From Candidatus Saccharibacteria bacterium oral taxon 488 (GTDB lineage Bacteria > Patescibacteriota > Saccharimonadia > Saccharimonadales > Saccharimonadaceae), in the NCBI GenBank assembly GCA_013100825.1, contig CP040001.1:806001-870000 (forward strand): a DNA stretch of 64,000 nucleotides, read 5' to 3'. Of the stretch, positions 20,217-29,549 are shown in pieces. A program made the translations under genes and the position numbers. The notes beneath the pieces were generated by a model. It was not told the origin of the DNA. It did not search any database and saw only the letters and a program-made list of their open reading frames with translations. Position 1 is the first letter of the stretch, and the number at the start of each line of letters is the position of its first letter.

Positions 20217-20739
20217 GCAAAATTTCCTCCTTTAGCCGCGTTAACCGCGAAATAGTTAATTCAATCCAGCGTAAATCCGCCTCCAAATGATACAGCGCGT
20301 GGTCGATCAGCAGCATATCCGATAAATTGCTGTCACGCCGCTGAGCTGTCAGCTCACGCATCCGTTGGATGTGCGCCTGCCGTTGGTTATCCAAATACGG
20401 TGACGCATCGCCATCCTTCAGAATAGCTAGCACTGCTTTGACATACATCGTCGCTTGCAGTTGCGGCGACGGCGCCTCTGGTGATTCCAGCCAAGCCTGC
20501 AAATCTTGCTTACCCTCGTCGGTAATTTCATACCGAACCCGATCCGGCCCGCCCGATTCGCTGGTATCAGTAATTTCTTTGACCTTGTTGTCGCGTTTGA
20601 GCCGCGCCAGAGTTGAATATATCTGACCGGTTAAAATTGGCTTGTCCTTACCAAAATAGCCGTCATATTTTTTCTTTAACTCATAGCCATAATTTGACTC
20701 TTCCGCTAAAAAACCTAACAGGGTATATTGAACGCTCAT
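20197..20739 (-). CDS. PadR-family transcriptional regulator
   Basis: The protein has 180 residues from ATG 20739. The start is fixed by a -10 box 6 nt upstream, so a longer in-frame ATG at 20787 is rejected. MSVQYTLLGFLAEESNYGYELKKKY is followed by GQIYSTLARLKRDN and RVRYEITDEGK, the winged-helix PadR N-domain, and the C-terminal half is a helical dimerisation region. It is the first gene of an ABC exporter operon. A perfect 17-bp palindrome lies just upstream of its -35 box, so autoregulation and ligand-induced derepression of the exporter are likely. Confidence 0.92.
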   Translation of the reverse strand: MSVQYTLLGFLAEESNYGYELKKKYDGYFGKDKPILTGQIYSTLARLKRDNKVKEITDTSESGGPDRVRYEITDEGKQDLQAWLESPEAPSPQLQATMYVKAVLAILKDGDASPYLDNQRQAHIQRMRELTAQRRDSNLSDMLLIDHALYHLEADLRWIELTISRLTRLKEEILHEQTNN

Positions 20740-20745
20740 ACTCTT

Positions 20746-20774
20746 ACTATACACCCTATGTTTAGTTATTGCAA
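20746..20774 (-). promoter_or_regulatory. padR operon promoter, leaderless
   Basis: On the minus strand TTGCAA (20774-20769) and TATAGT (20751-20746) are 17 bp apart. Only 6 nt separate the -10 from the ATG at 20739. Confidence 0.78.
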
Positions 20775-20780
20775 GAGTTT

Positions 20781-20797
20781 TATACACTCAGTGTATA
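20781..20797. promoter_or_regulatory. Palindromic operator, probably the PadR site
   Basis: TATACACT-C-AGTGTATA is a perfect palindrome just upstream of the padR -35 box. A related half-site, CTATACACC, overlaps the -10. Confidence 0.7.
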
Positions 20798-20928
20798 GTT
20801 TGTGTTGGCGACCAACTACCCGCTCTCTTGCTATACGATCTACCCCATCACAGCCACCTCATTCCGTAGCCCGCCACCCAAACGCGAGTAGACTGCACCA
20901 GAATGCATACTATTATGCAATTTTGACG

Positions 20929-20934
20929 TATAAT
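20929..20934 (+). promoter_or_regulatory. -10 box of the redox/deacetylase operon
   Basis: TATAAT ends 6 nt before ATG 20941 and has TGACG in front. It defines the start and implies a leaderless mRNA. No good -35 is seen. Confidence 0.6.
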
Positions 20935-20940
20935 GGATGC

Positions 20941-21549
20941 ATGGTTCAATTTTGCCGAGTGTATAATAAACGGCGCTCTGTCAAGTCGGCCGCGTTGGGG
21001 GTTAGTAAAATTCTCAGCTTACCACCCTACTTGCTACTGGCAATTGTCTTATTCGTGCTGTTTGCACTCATTATTTTCTTTGCCATCAACGCCAATTTTT
21101 ATGGCCCGCTGATGATGTCGCGACTACCAATATTAGACAAAATCTCCCTTCTTGGAACCATGTTCATTGATATATTCAAACAGGGCTTCAGCTCGCTAAA
21201 CGGCGCGCTACTGCTCATGGTGTCACTCCTCCAAGGACTGTCAATTACCGTCGTCATTTTCACTGCCAAGAAAAATAAGCGTAATGAACAGTCGGTCACT
21301 CGACAAGTCGGACTCAGCGGCTTGGCCTCCGTGGCTGCCGCCATCGGTTTGGGCTGCGTTCCTTGCGGCACGTCACTCATCCTGCCGCTCGTTGCCGTGT
21401 TCTTCTCAGGCGCCGCCACAGCCACTGCCGCCACTGTCGCCAGCACCCTCGTGCTGATCCTAGCCCTGCTATTAAGCCTCTTTTCACTCTACAAGTCTGG
21501 ACAAATCGCCTTTATGTATACCGAATTAGCAAAACAGGGGGACATATGA
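20941..21549 (+). CDS. Membrane protein with intramembrane CVPC motif, linked to DsbA-like protein
   Basis: This 202-residue membrane protein has about four helices. I do not recognise the family. Helix three or four carries GLGCVPCGTSLILPL with C139 and C142 in a CxxC arrangement next to prolines and glycine, reminiscent of intramembrane redox pairs in CcdA/DsbD. The start is set by a TATAAT box 6 nt upstream. Its stop overlaps the ATG of a DsbA-like gene (ATGA), so translation is coupled and a functional partnership is likely: it may oxidise or reduce the DsbA-like protein. An electron donor or acceptor (quinone or thioredoxin) is not identified. Confidence 0.7.
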   Translation: MVQFCRVYNKRRSVKSAALGVSKILSLPPYLLLAIVLFVLFALIIFFAINANFYGPLMMSRLPILDKISLLGTMFIDIFKQGFSSLNGALLLMVSLLQGLSITVVIFTAKKNKRNEQSVTRQVGLSGLASVAAAIGLGCVPCGTSLILPLVAVFFSGAATATAATVASTLVLILALLLSLFSLYKSGQIAFMYTELAKQGDI

Positions 21550-22262
21550 ATCGACAAAAAACAGCCGGCATAGCACTCATTTGGGTCATCTTGGGGATTA
21601 TGATCACGGGAATTGTAGCACTATTTATTTATGGTATTGTCAATCGCCCGCCAAATCGCCACATTGGTGACGGCAAGCCGTGGAACGAAAAGATGTCGCA
21701 AGGCTCTACTGAGGCCAAGCACGTATTCGTTGACTATACTGATTATTTCTGCTCATTCTGTGCCGAAGTTGAAGCGGCCACCAACGCTGATTTCTTCAAA
21801 AATGAGTATCTCAAATCAGGCAAAGTTCGCTACGAACACCGCGTGGTGACGCTGCTCAAAGAAGTTACCGACAACACAGAAACTGGCGCTCACGCTGCTT
21901 TTTGCGCCGCTGACCAAGACAAATATTGGCAATATACACACGACATCGTGCCACGCATCAAACGTGATTATTTTGACAAAGGCATTGGTGTGAAAAACGT
22001 TGCCGTACCGCAAAAAATTCCACCACTGCCGTTAGGCTACTTCCTGGCTTCTGCCAAACATGTTGGTATGGATGAGGCAACATTTACTGATTGTATGACC
22101 AAAAAACCTCACCAAAAAGAGATTGATGACAGCACCCAAAAAGCCCTTTCGCTTGGCGTGAGCGGTCTACCATACATGGTAGTCAATGACTATGTCGCCA
22201 GTGGATTTGCTGGTGGTGAAAGTGGCCTAAAAGCAATTTTGAAAGCTGGCGGAGTGAACTAA
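21546..22262 (+). CDS. DsbA-like membrane-anchored thiol oxidoreductase
   Basis: The 238 residues have an N-terminal anchor helix (IALIWVILGIMITGIVALFIYGI) and an extracytoplasmic thioredoxin-like domain with helical insertion. The active site is CSFC (C69, C72) in DYFCSFCAEVE, and a cis-proline loop SGLPYMVV is present near the end, so the DsbA/DsbG-type fold is complete. GGGGG 5 nt before the ATG is a ribosome site. It overlaps the membrane CxxC gene upstream and the deacetylase gene downstream. Role: forming or isomerising disulfides in exported proteins. Confidence 0.88.
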   Translation: MNRQKTAGIALIWVILGIMITGIVALFIYGIVNRPPNRHIGDGKPWNEKMSQGSTEAKHVFVDYTDYFCSFCAEVEAATNADFFKNEYLKSGKVRYEHRVVTLLKEVTDNTETGAHAAFCAADQDKYWQYTHDIVPRIKRDYFDKGIGVKNVAVPQKIPPLPLGYFLASAKHVGMDEATFTDCMTKKPHQKEIDDSTQKALSLGVSGLPYMVVNDYVASGFAGGESGLKAILKAGGVN

Positions 22263-23773
22263 TGTCTGCCAAAAAAACGCAAACGAAATCTCAAAAATTA
22301 TCAAAAGAACGACCGTCAACTCAGCCTCGTCGTGAGCCAAAAACCAGCACAGCTCCCCAAAGCACATCAAAACTAAGCGGTGTCTTATTCGCCATACTAC
22401 TTTTGTTGGCGGTAGTCGCCATGGCGGCGTTATTTTATCTCCAATCCATACAACCACCCGTCCAGCGCCCAACCGTTCTGGAAGATGAAAAATATTACTT
22501 CACCGACTCACGCTATGCTGGCATCCGCTCCAAGTTCGTAACGCGCGACACCAAACACGAGAAAGTTTCAATTGAATATCCAATCACCAGCAATTCCAAA
22601 ATCAACAAACTCATCGCCCGAGTAATCGACCGTGCTGACGGTGATTTCCGCCACACCGCCACTAACGCTCCGACATTCGACCGACCAATGACAGAGACGA
22701 TTAGTTATCAAGTTACGCATAATAATTCGACCGCTCTGTCGATCATTGTCAATATTAAACAAGATATGCACGGCGCGCATCCGGTGTCGCTGACGCATTT
22801 TTGGACGTTTGACAAGAAGTCTGGCAAGGTGATTGGCTTGGATAATTTGACCGAGAAATCGGAGGAAGCCATCAAGGCAATCGTGGCGGCTGCCCGGCAC
22901 GACGTCGCGCAAACCATCAAGCAGCGCCAGCAACCAGAAGCGAATCTTGATGAGATGATCACCAAGGAGGCGTTATCGAACTTTACCATCACTGATGATG
23001 GTAACACCTTGGCTTGGCCAATTGGACAGGCTTCGCTCTTACCGTCAGCCTACGGCGAAATGACGATCAAAGTGCCGATCGCCGCCGTTGCCAAATATCT
23101 GCAAAATCCGACAGCCCGGAAGCTGGCTAACATCCCCAAGCCGCCCGAGCCAAAGCCAGCGCCTGCGGCGCCAACACCCGTAAACCCAGGTAAAGTGATC
23201 GCCTTGACGTTTGATGACGGGCCGGGACCATACACTGCACACCTACTGGACATCTTGGATCAGCACGGCGCTAAAGCCACCTTTTTCTTGATCGGCAGCA
23301 AGGTTTCCGCGCAAGCCGATGTGCTACGGCGTATGCATGCGCGTGGCCACCAACTGGGTAACCACTCGTGGTCGCACCCAGAACTACCCAAGCTACCGGT
23401 TCACCAAATTGCCAGCGAAATCGACCGTACCAACGACGCCATTAAACAAGCCACCGGCGTCACGCCGAGCATCTTGCGCCCGCCTTATGGTGCAGTTAAC
23501 GGCGTTGTCCTAGAGCAACTTCGCCTGCGTAGTATGTCATCAATCTTGTGGTCGGTCGACACCCGCGACTGGGCTGATCGCAATAGCGACATCGTCTGCT
23601 CGCGCGCAGTTGCTGGTGCCCGCCCTGGAGCAATTATTTTGATGCACGATATTCACCAAACCTCCGTCAATGCCGTACCGTGCATCCTCAACGCACTGAA
23701 ACAGCAAGGGTATTCGTTTGTGACCGTGCAGGGATTACTCGGCACCACGACACCAGGAGCTGGATATCCGTAG
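22262..23773 (+). CDS. PdaC-like polysaccharide deacetylase
   Basis: The protein has 503 residues: a short basic cytoplasmic start, one membrane helix (about residues 39-60), a DUF3298-like region (DMHGAHPVSLTHFWTFD) and a NodB deacetylase domain. The NodB motifs are TFDDGPGPYT (motif 1), HSWSHP (motif 2), RPPYGA (motif 3) and ILMHDIH (motif 5). These hold the metal-binding Asp-His-His and the catalytic base. It probably removes acetyl groups from peptidoglycan or a surface glycan, giving lysozyme resistance. The start overlaps the DsbA-like stop as TAATG. Confidence 0.9.
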   Translation: MSAKKTQTKSQKLSKERPSTQPRREPKTSTAPQSTSKLSGVLFAILLLLAVVAMAALFYLQSIQPPVQRPTVLEDEKYYFTDSRYAGIRSKFVTRDTKHEKVSIEYPITSNSKINKLIARVIDRADGDFRHTATNAPTFDRPMTETISYQVTHNNSTALSIIVNIKQDMHGAHPVSLTHFWTFDKKSGKVIGLDNLTEKSEEAIKAIVAAARHDVAQTIKQRQQPEANLDEMITKEALSNFTITDDGNTLAWPIGQASLLPSAYGEMTIKVPIAAVAKYLQNPTARKLANIPKPPEPKPAPAAPTPVNPGKVIALTFDDGPGPYTAHLLDILDQHGAKATFFLIGSKVSAQADVLRRMHARGHQLGNHSWSHPELPKLPVHQIASEIDRTNDAIKQATGVTPSILRPPYGAVNGVVLEQLRLRSMSSILWSVDTRDWADRNSDIVCSRAVAGARPGAIILMHDIHQTSVNAVPCILNALKQQGYSFVTVQGLLGTTTPGAGYP

Positions 23774-23810
23774 AATTATAGCTGGGTGTTACGGGTGCTC
23801 GTTACAACGA

Positions 23811-24041
23811 CTATCCTGCCTTATCTATCTCAAACACCTTATATTTCGAAGTCGCACCGCGCAGTAATTTTACCTTTGACGGCGCCACATCAAAATGTTT
23901 CGCTAGTAGCTTCGCCGCCGCCATATTCGCTCGCCCCTCAATGGCTGGCGCCTTGGTGTAAATTGTCAGCACACCATCGTCACCAACCACCACTTCTTCG
24001 CGGTGACGGGAGTTGGGTTTGAGGTGGACGGAGATTTTCAT
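23811..24041 (-). CDS. UPF0235/DUF167 (YggU) family protein
   Basis: This 76-residue basic protein carries the DUF167 signature: a start like KISVHLKPNSR, then APAIEGRANMAAAKLLAKHF and VKLLRGATSKYKVFEI. Its function is unknown even in well-studied bacteria. The ATG at 24041 (MKISVH) is preferred over 24050 because the family begins there. It stands alone, convergent to the deacetylase gene. Confidence 0.86.
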   Translation of the reverse strand: MKISVHLKPNSRHREEVVVGDDGVLTIYTKAPAIEGRANMAAAKLLAKHFDVAPSKVKLLRGATSKYKVFEIDKAG

Positions 24042-24105
24042 GGTTAACATCCTACCGGCTTTATCATATTACCTTTCCTTAGCCCTATTATACCCCCTTA
24101 AAACA

Positions 24106-24148
24106 AACTTTGCGTATTGTATTACCCCATGATAGGCAACGCAAAGTT
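24106..24148. repeat. Inverted repeat upstream of the XRE regulator
   Basis: AACTTTGCGT (24106-24115) and ACGCAAAGTT (24139-24148) are perfect 10-bp arms 23 bp apart. They lie in the promoter region of the HTH gene at 24207, so they may be its operator. A TATGCT -10-like box follows at 24174-24179. Confidence 0.55.
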
Positions 24149-24206
24149 GCTCGCCAAGACACTAAGATTACGCTATGCTGTTAGAAAATAAACGAAAGGA
24201 CGCCAA

Positions 24207-24725
24207 ATGATTTTTGCCAAAAAGCTTAAACAATTACGTCAACAAACTGGTTGGTCACAAGAGCAACTAGCCGATCGACTCAACGTTACGCGACAAGCAG
24301 TTGCTAAATGGGAACGAGGTGCTGGCTTTCCAGACATAGACAACGTGCAAGCGCTAGCAAAATTATTTAACACTAGTGTGGATGAGCTACTCGACTACAC
24401 ACGAGCAGGATTAGCTTCGGCCATACGCGAACCACTTGATCTTGACGCCTACCCGACAGATACGAAAGGATTTTCAGCATCCGACCTGGCAGTTGCAGAC
24501 AAATTTGCCGACGCCGATCAAATTGAATCACTAAATCGCCACAGACGACTAACGTGGTGGCAACAAATCATCGACTTTTTCGTAGGAGCTGGAACGCTTG
24601 ATGTCGCTTTTTCCGGCGAAGCCATTGGACAACTTAAAGGCGATAGACGCTATTATCTGGTTGAAAAGTCCGGTCGCTCATGGATCGTCGAAGTTACAAA
24701 ACATACGTTGAACGTCGTGAGTTAA
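24207..24725 (+). CDS. XRE-family HTH regulator with unknown C-terminal domain
   Basis: The 172 residues start with a Cro/CI-type HTH (residues 4-60): LKQLRQQTGWSQEQLADRLN, VTRQAVAKWERG and FPDIDNVQALAKLFNTSVDELL. The C-terminal 110 residues match no domain I recognise. They contain a segment, VAFSGEAIGQLKGDRRYYLVEKSGRSWIVEVTK, that could bind a ligand or partner. The ATG follows AAAGGA. The gene sits at the border of the defence island and has an inverted repeat in its promoter, so it may autoregulate. A role as island regulator is possible but not shown. Confidence 0.82.
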   Translation: MIFAKKLKQLRQQTGWSQEQLADRLNVTRQAVAKWERGAGFPDIDNVQALAKLFNTSVDELLDYTRAGLASAIREPLDLDAYPTDTKGFSASDLAVADKFADADQIESLNRHRRLTWWQQIIDFFVGAGTLDVAFSGEAIGQLKGDRRYYLVEKSGRSWIVEVTKHTLNVVS

Positions 24726-24803
24726 CCAAACCGTTCCCGCGTCAACAGCTGTCTGTTGGTGATTTTATCTATCGACGAAGCGGGTTTATTGTAAAACCAT
24801 AAA

Positions 24804-27800
24804 TTAATCGAGCAAGCTCGCTCCGCCGCCAGCGTCATACGTCGCGCGCTTATGACTCCACTCGTTACCATAGCGCTTGGCCTGCTCCAATACCATGTCA
24901 GTTGCCAACGCCTGCTGGTCTGGCGGGTAGCCATATTTTGCCAAAGTCTTTTTGACGTTAACTTTCAGTTTTGCCTGAACATTCCTGCGCTCCGCCCAGT
25001 CAATCGTGGCATCTCGACGAACTTGTTCCAACAATACTTTTGCGATATCGCGCAGTTGTGCGTCACCCAGTACTTCACGAGCACTGCCATTTTCAACCAG
25101 CGCATCATAAAAGATAATCTCATCTTCACTTAGACCATCGACCGCTCCATTCTCAACAGTCTGGCGCACTTGCTGTCCGATATTGATTAGTTCTTCAATT
25201 ACCTGCGCTGCCTCAATCGTCCCGTTTCTATAGCGCGTCAAGGCTTGATTAAGCAAGTCAGAGAACTTGGTGTCCTTGGCATAGTTTCGCGAAAATCGTA
25301 ACTTGATTTCATCAGCAAGCAGTTTTTGCAGGGCTTCCACTGACAAATTCTTGCGCTCCATGTTACGAATTTCTGCCAAAAACTCATCGCTTAAAATCGA
25401 CAATTCCGGCTTTTCCAGGCCTGCCGCCTCAAACACATCGACTACACCAACTGGCGCAATTGCTTTATCGACAATTTGTTTCAGCGCACTACGATACTCA
25501 GCATCAGTCACCACCACCGAACTCGATACTTTCTCCAGCCGAGATTTCACTGCCTGAAACAGCGCCACTTCTTCGCGAATTTCTAGCGCTTCGGGCCTGG
25601 GCATGGCCAGCGCGAATGCTTTACTCAGTTCTAAAACATGCTGCTTCAACCGTTTCTCGCCGTCTTCCAACCCCAAAATATATTCCTCAGCATCCAAGAT
25701 AATTTGCAGCTGTTGGTCGGTTGGTGCAGTAAAATATCGCTGGTAGTCAAAGTTGCCAAACAGATCGCGTACCACTTCGTAACGCATCTGCATCTGTGCC
25801 ACTGCCTCAGTAATATCAAGCTGCGGTGCGCCTTGACCACCGCTTTGCGTATAGTCAGAAATAGCATCGCGCAGCGCCCCTGCCACACCCAGATAGTCAA
25901 CCACCAAACCACCGGTTTTTCCAGGAAACACTCGATTTACCCTGGCAATCGCTTGCATCAAATTATGGCCTTTAAGCGGCTTATCCAGATACATAGTGTG
26001 CATGTTTGGCACATCAAACCCCGTCAGCCACATGTCGCACACAATCACCAATTCAAGCGGGTCATTTGGATCTTTGATGCGCTTTTCGATCGCTTTTACT
26101 CGCTGTTTGTTACGAATGTGCGGCTGCAAGTAGTCGGGGTCACTAGCACTACCAGTAATAATCACCTTTATCACACCGCGTGCGTCATCGTCACTGTGCC
26201 AATCCGGCCGATACGCCACAATTTTTTCATACAAATCAGCCGCAATACCGCGACTCATCGTCACGATCATACCTTTACCACTCAGGACACTTTGCCGAGC
26301 CTCAAAGTGCTCAATGACGTCCAAAGCGATAGTATTCAGCCGCTCGCTATTACCGACGATGGCTTCTTTTTGCGCATACTCAGCCTTCAGCGCATCCTGA
26401 CGACTCAATTCTTCACCCTCCAGCAAATCATCAACTTCCTTATCCAGCCACTGCCGCGTCGCCTCGTCCATATTCAAATCAACCAGCCGACTCTCATAAT
26501 AAATCGGCACCGTTGCGCCATCTTTCACCGCCTGCTCGACATCATAAATGTCGATATAATCGCCAAACACTGCTGGCGTTGACTTATCATCCGTTTCAAT
26601 CGGCGTACCCGTAAAGCCAATGTAGCTCGCACCCGGCAGAGCGTCGCGCATATACTTAGCATAGCCATACACCAGCTGAGCATCACTGGCTCGAACATGC
26701 GCCTTCAAACCATACTGACTACGATGTGCCTCATCTGCCATCACGATGACATTGCGTCGATCAGTCAGGACTGGCAGACTGTCCTCCTCATCCTCAGGCG
26801 AAAACTTTTGGATTGTCGTAAAGATAATTCCACCCGCTTGGCGCTGCAGTAGCTTCCTGAGTTCACTGCGCGAATCAGCTTGTTTCGGATCTTCCCCTAA
26901 TAATTCGCGACAGGCGCTAAACGTACCGAATAATTGACCATCAAGATCATTACGATCCGTCACCACCACGATGGTTGGGTTATGCAAATCGCGCGACTTC
27001 ATCAGCTTGCCAGTATAAAACACCATGCTCAAGCTCTTACCCGACCCTTGCGTATGCCAAACCACACCAGCCCGCTGATCGCCACGTTTACTACTAGCTG
27101 TCAGCGTTCGATCAAGCGCCTTATTCACCACCCAATATTGATGATAAGCAGCAACTTTCTTGATCAACTTATCGCCATCACCTCGCTCAAATACGATAAA
27201 ATTCTGTACTACATCCAGCAAGCGTTCAGGCGTACACGCACCGCGCAGCAACACTTCCAGCATCGGCACATTGCCAACTTCTTTCTCGCCATTAATCGTT
27301 TTCCACGGCATCATTCGCTCCAGCGGACTGGTTATCGTCCCCATCTCCGCCTCTAGTCCATCGCTCGTTACACATAATTCATTAAAGCGGAACAGATCAC
27401 TAATCTCGCGCTTGTACGTCTGGATCTGCTGATACGCCGCTACCAAATCCGCCTTCGTGTCAGCCGCATTTTTTAGTTCGATTACCACCAGTGGCAAGCC
27501 GTTCACAAACAGCACGATATCCGGCCGGCGATTATAGTCGCCCTGCAAAACCGTCAGCTGATTGACCGCCACAAAATCATTGTTTTTTGGCGAGGTAAAA
27601 TCAACCACCCGCACGATATCATGTTTCACTTCGCCACTTGGCATGCGATATTGCACCGGCACGCCTGCTACCAGCAATTGATGAAAATCGTGATTATTCT
27701 CGATCAAGCTTGGTTTACTAATCTGCGTCAAACGCCGCATCGCTTCATTCAAGGCCGGTTCTGGAATGTGCGGATTGAGCCGCGCCAAAGCACTTCGCAG

Positions 27801-27938
27801 CCGCTCCAGCAACACCACCTGCCGCAGCTCACGCTCAGCCGCAGCACCATCCGGACCAATATCTGGCCCGTGTAAAATCTGCCAACCTAGATTGGCCAGG
27901 ATATCAAGCGCGTATTGTTCGATTTGGGATTCGGTCAT
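24804..27938 (-). CDS. hsdR: Type I restriction endonuclease subunit R
   Basis: This 1044-residue, full-length HsdR has an N-terminal PD-(D/E)xK nuclease (RPDIVLFVNGLPLVVIELK, about residues 137-155). The translocase motor follows, with Walker A TQGSGKS, MADEAHRSQYG as DEAH, GFTGTPIE (motif III) and QAIARVNR (motif VI). A helical C-terminal domain contacts the MTase. It cleaves unmodified DNA far from the recognition site after translocation. It is the last gene of the six-gene operon reading from hsdM at 35180, and ends the left half of the defence island. Confidence 0.96.
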   Translation of the reverse strand: MTESQIEQYALDILANLGWQILHGPDIGPDGAAAERELRQVVLLERLRSALARLNPHIPEPALNEAMRRLTQISKPSLIENNHDFHQLLVAGVPVQYRMPSGEVKHDIVRVVDFTSPKNNDFVAVNQLTVLQGDYNRRPDIVLFVNGLPLVVIELKNAADTKADLVAAYQQIQTYKREISDLFRFNELCVTSDGLEAEMGTITSPLERMMPWKTINGEKEVGNVPMLEVLLRGACTPERLLDVVQNFIVFERGDGDKLIKKVAAYHQYWVVNKALDRTLTASSKRGDQRAGVVWHTQGSGKSLSMVFYTGKLMKSRDLHNPTIVVVTDRNDLDGQLFGTFSACRELLGEDPKQADSRSELRKLLQRQAGGIIFTTIQKFSPEDEEDSLPVLTDRRNVIVMADEAHRSQYGLKAHVRASDAQLVYGYAKYMRDALPGASYIGFTGTPIETDDKSTPAVFGDYIDIYDVEQAVKDGATVPIYYESRLVDLNMDEATRQWLDKEVDDLLEGEELSRQDALKAEYAQKEAIVGNSERLNTIALDVIEHFEARQSVLSGKGMIVTMSRGIAADLYEKIVAYRPDWHSDDDARGVIKVIITGSASDPDYLQPHIRNKQRVKAIEKRIKDPNDPLELVIVCDMWLTGFDVPNMHTMYLDKPLKGHNLMQAIARVNRVFPGKTGGLVVDYLGVAGALRDAISDYTQSGGQGAPQLDITEAVAQMQMRYEVVRDLFGNFDYQRYFTAPTDQQLQIILDAEEYILGLEDGEKRLKQHVLELSKAFALAMPRPEALEIREEVALFQAVKSRLEKVSSSVVVTDAEYRSALKQIVDKAIAPVGVVDVFEAAGLEKPELSILSDEFLAEIRNMERKNLSVEALQKLLADEIKLRFSRNYAKDTKFSDLLNQALTRYRNGTIEAAQVIEELINIGQQVRQTVENGAVDGLSEDEIIFYDALVENGSAREVLGDAQLRDIAKVLLEQVRRDATIDWAERRNVQAKLKVNVKKTLAKYGYPPDQQALATDMVLEQAKRYGNEWSHKRATYDAGGGASLLD

Positions 27939-27948
27939 ATTCCTATTC

Positions 27949-29549
27949 CTATCCTTTACTTTTCTGGATTTTTATCAACCTTACTTTGCCAATGCCGTAA
28001 AGCTCGAGACTCCTCTTAACATTTTTAAGGGCAACTTTACTGAAAAAAGGTATATTTAACTTGTTAGACGACTCACTGATAACACTAAATATTACCTCAT
28101 ATTTCCGTGCATCCGGCTTCTGTTCTACTGGATCAAATTGTTCCGAAGCCGGCAATATATTATTTACTGATTTTCTGAAATTCTCATCACTAAGCATAAG
28201 TTGCGCAGATACGAGCCCTTGATTAAATAAATGACTTAAGACAGACGATCCACCGTAATTTTTTACATGGTATAAACGAGAATTATTGTAATCAAATAGA
28301 TCACAAAACTCTATCTTACTATGTCCACCTCCATACGGTATATTTTTTGCATCCATAAGCGTCAACCCATTAATACGTGCTACTCTTTCGTTGTACGAAT
28401 TTTCAGAAGAATCCTCTATTGCAAAGGGCGGCAAAACTTCCTCTTCCTCCACTATTGATAGATATTCTTGATTAATAAGTTTTGCAAAGTCTGTTTCAAC
28501 ACAATACCATTTTGAATTATTAAGAATATATATTCCACCATACTCATCCTTTACCTCAGCATAAATACAAGACCAAGCTGCCCATCTCTTAAACTCCTGG
28601 TTATTACTGTCATTGAGTGCAACAATTTTCTGCTTTTTTAGAGTATCAAGGTTAACTTCTTTGCCACGGTTATCCAAACTGTTAAGTAGATTATCTAGAC
28701 CTAAATCATCATCAAAAGAATTCACATCTCCAATAAATAAAAATCCTTTGACATCACTCCAATCAATAATTTCAGGAACCGCTAACCATACAGCACCATG
28801 CTCTTCAGAGTTTAACTTACTAATTAAAATATCGTTAAAGAGTTGATTTTTACAGGGTCTTTTACTTCAGCGACTTGATCAATCCAATCAAAATTATCTT
28901 TATAGACATTAAGCTTTGAAGCAAGAAAATAATCACGAAGTTTATCGTTAAGGTTAAATATATTAACTTTAGCTGATACATGAAGAGAGTCTTTACCCGT
29001 TATCGTTGACCCGTGGTCTTGATTCAAGCATTTTCCAGTAACTGCGCGTACTAAATCCTGCTCTATATCAATTCCAAAATCTGCTGCTTCACTAGCAACA
29101 ATAACCTGCTCTCGAGCCTGTTTTGGGAATAACCCCACACTACTCTTGTCAATACTGCGAATCGAGTCGGCTTTTATTAAGTTTAATGTGGTCATTAAAC
29201 CAAATCTCTCTTCATAACAACCAGGTTTTAATAACTGCCAACCACCCAACCCAAAAGCTACTGCAAACTTACGAGATTGTATATCATCAATTTTCACATT
29301 CATGATCAACGCCGCGCTAACATATGCCGTATAAAGATCAGAATTCAGATTATCAGCAATACCTTTGCCAAAAAAGTTATAAAGCCAACTAGGCGGCTTA
29401 GGTCTGGAGTTGCTATAGTAAAGCGTAGCATTGTCATCGATAGATATATTTTTAATTGACGACGGATCGTCAAAGATGTCTGCTATATCTTCAATTCCGT
29501 CCTTTATAAGATATACTGATAGTTTATTCGTTTTTAGTTCGGCTGCCAT
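27949..29549 (-). CDS. TIGR04141/DUF6119 protein, split by a one-base frameshift
   Basis: Two adjacent frames, 28824-29549 and about 27949-28850, together read as one protein of about 533 residues when one A is added to the A5 run at 28847-28851 (the sense then runs DPVKNQLFNDILISKL). The first part has KPGCYEERFGLMTTLNLIKAD and the second has EEHGAVWLAVPEIIDW and LYHVKNYGGSSVLSHLFNQG, features I associate with the sporadically distributed TIGR04141 family. Molecular function is unknown. Its location between hsdS and hsdR, overlapping hsdS by 16 nt, suggests a defence accessory. Base composition is AT-rich like the rest of the island. Confidence 0.7.

Noticed and set aside
25638-26582. A 314-codon plus-strand frame opposite hsdR
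   Set aside because: Antisense to a well-conserved essential helicase region; His/Arg/Asn-rich composition without domains.
28841-28870. Two TTTTAC runs resembling the response-regulator repeat
   Set aside because: They lie inside a coding gene, without the 11-bp period or a -10 box.
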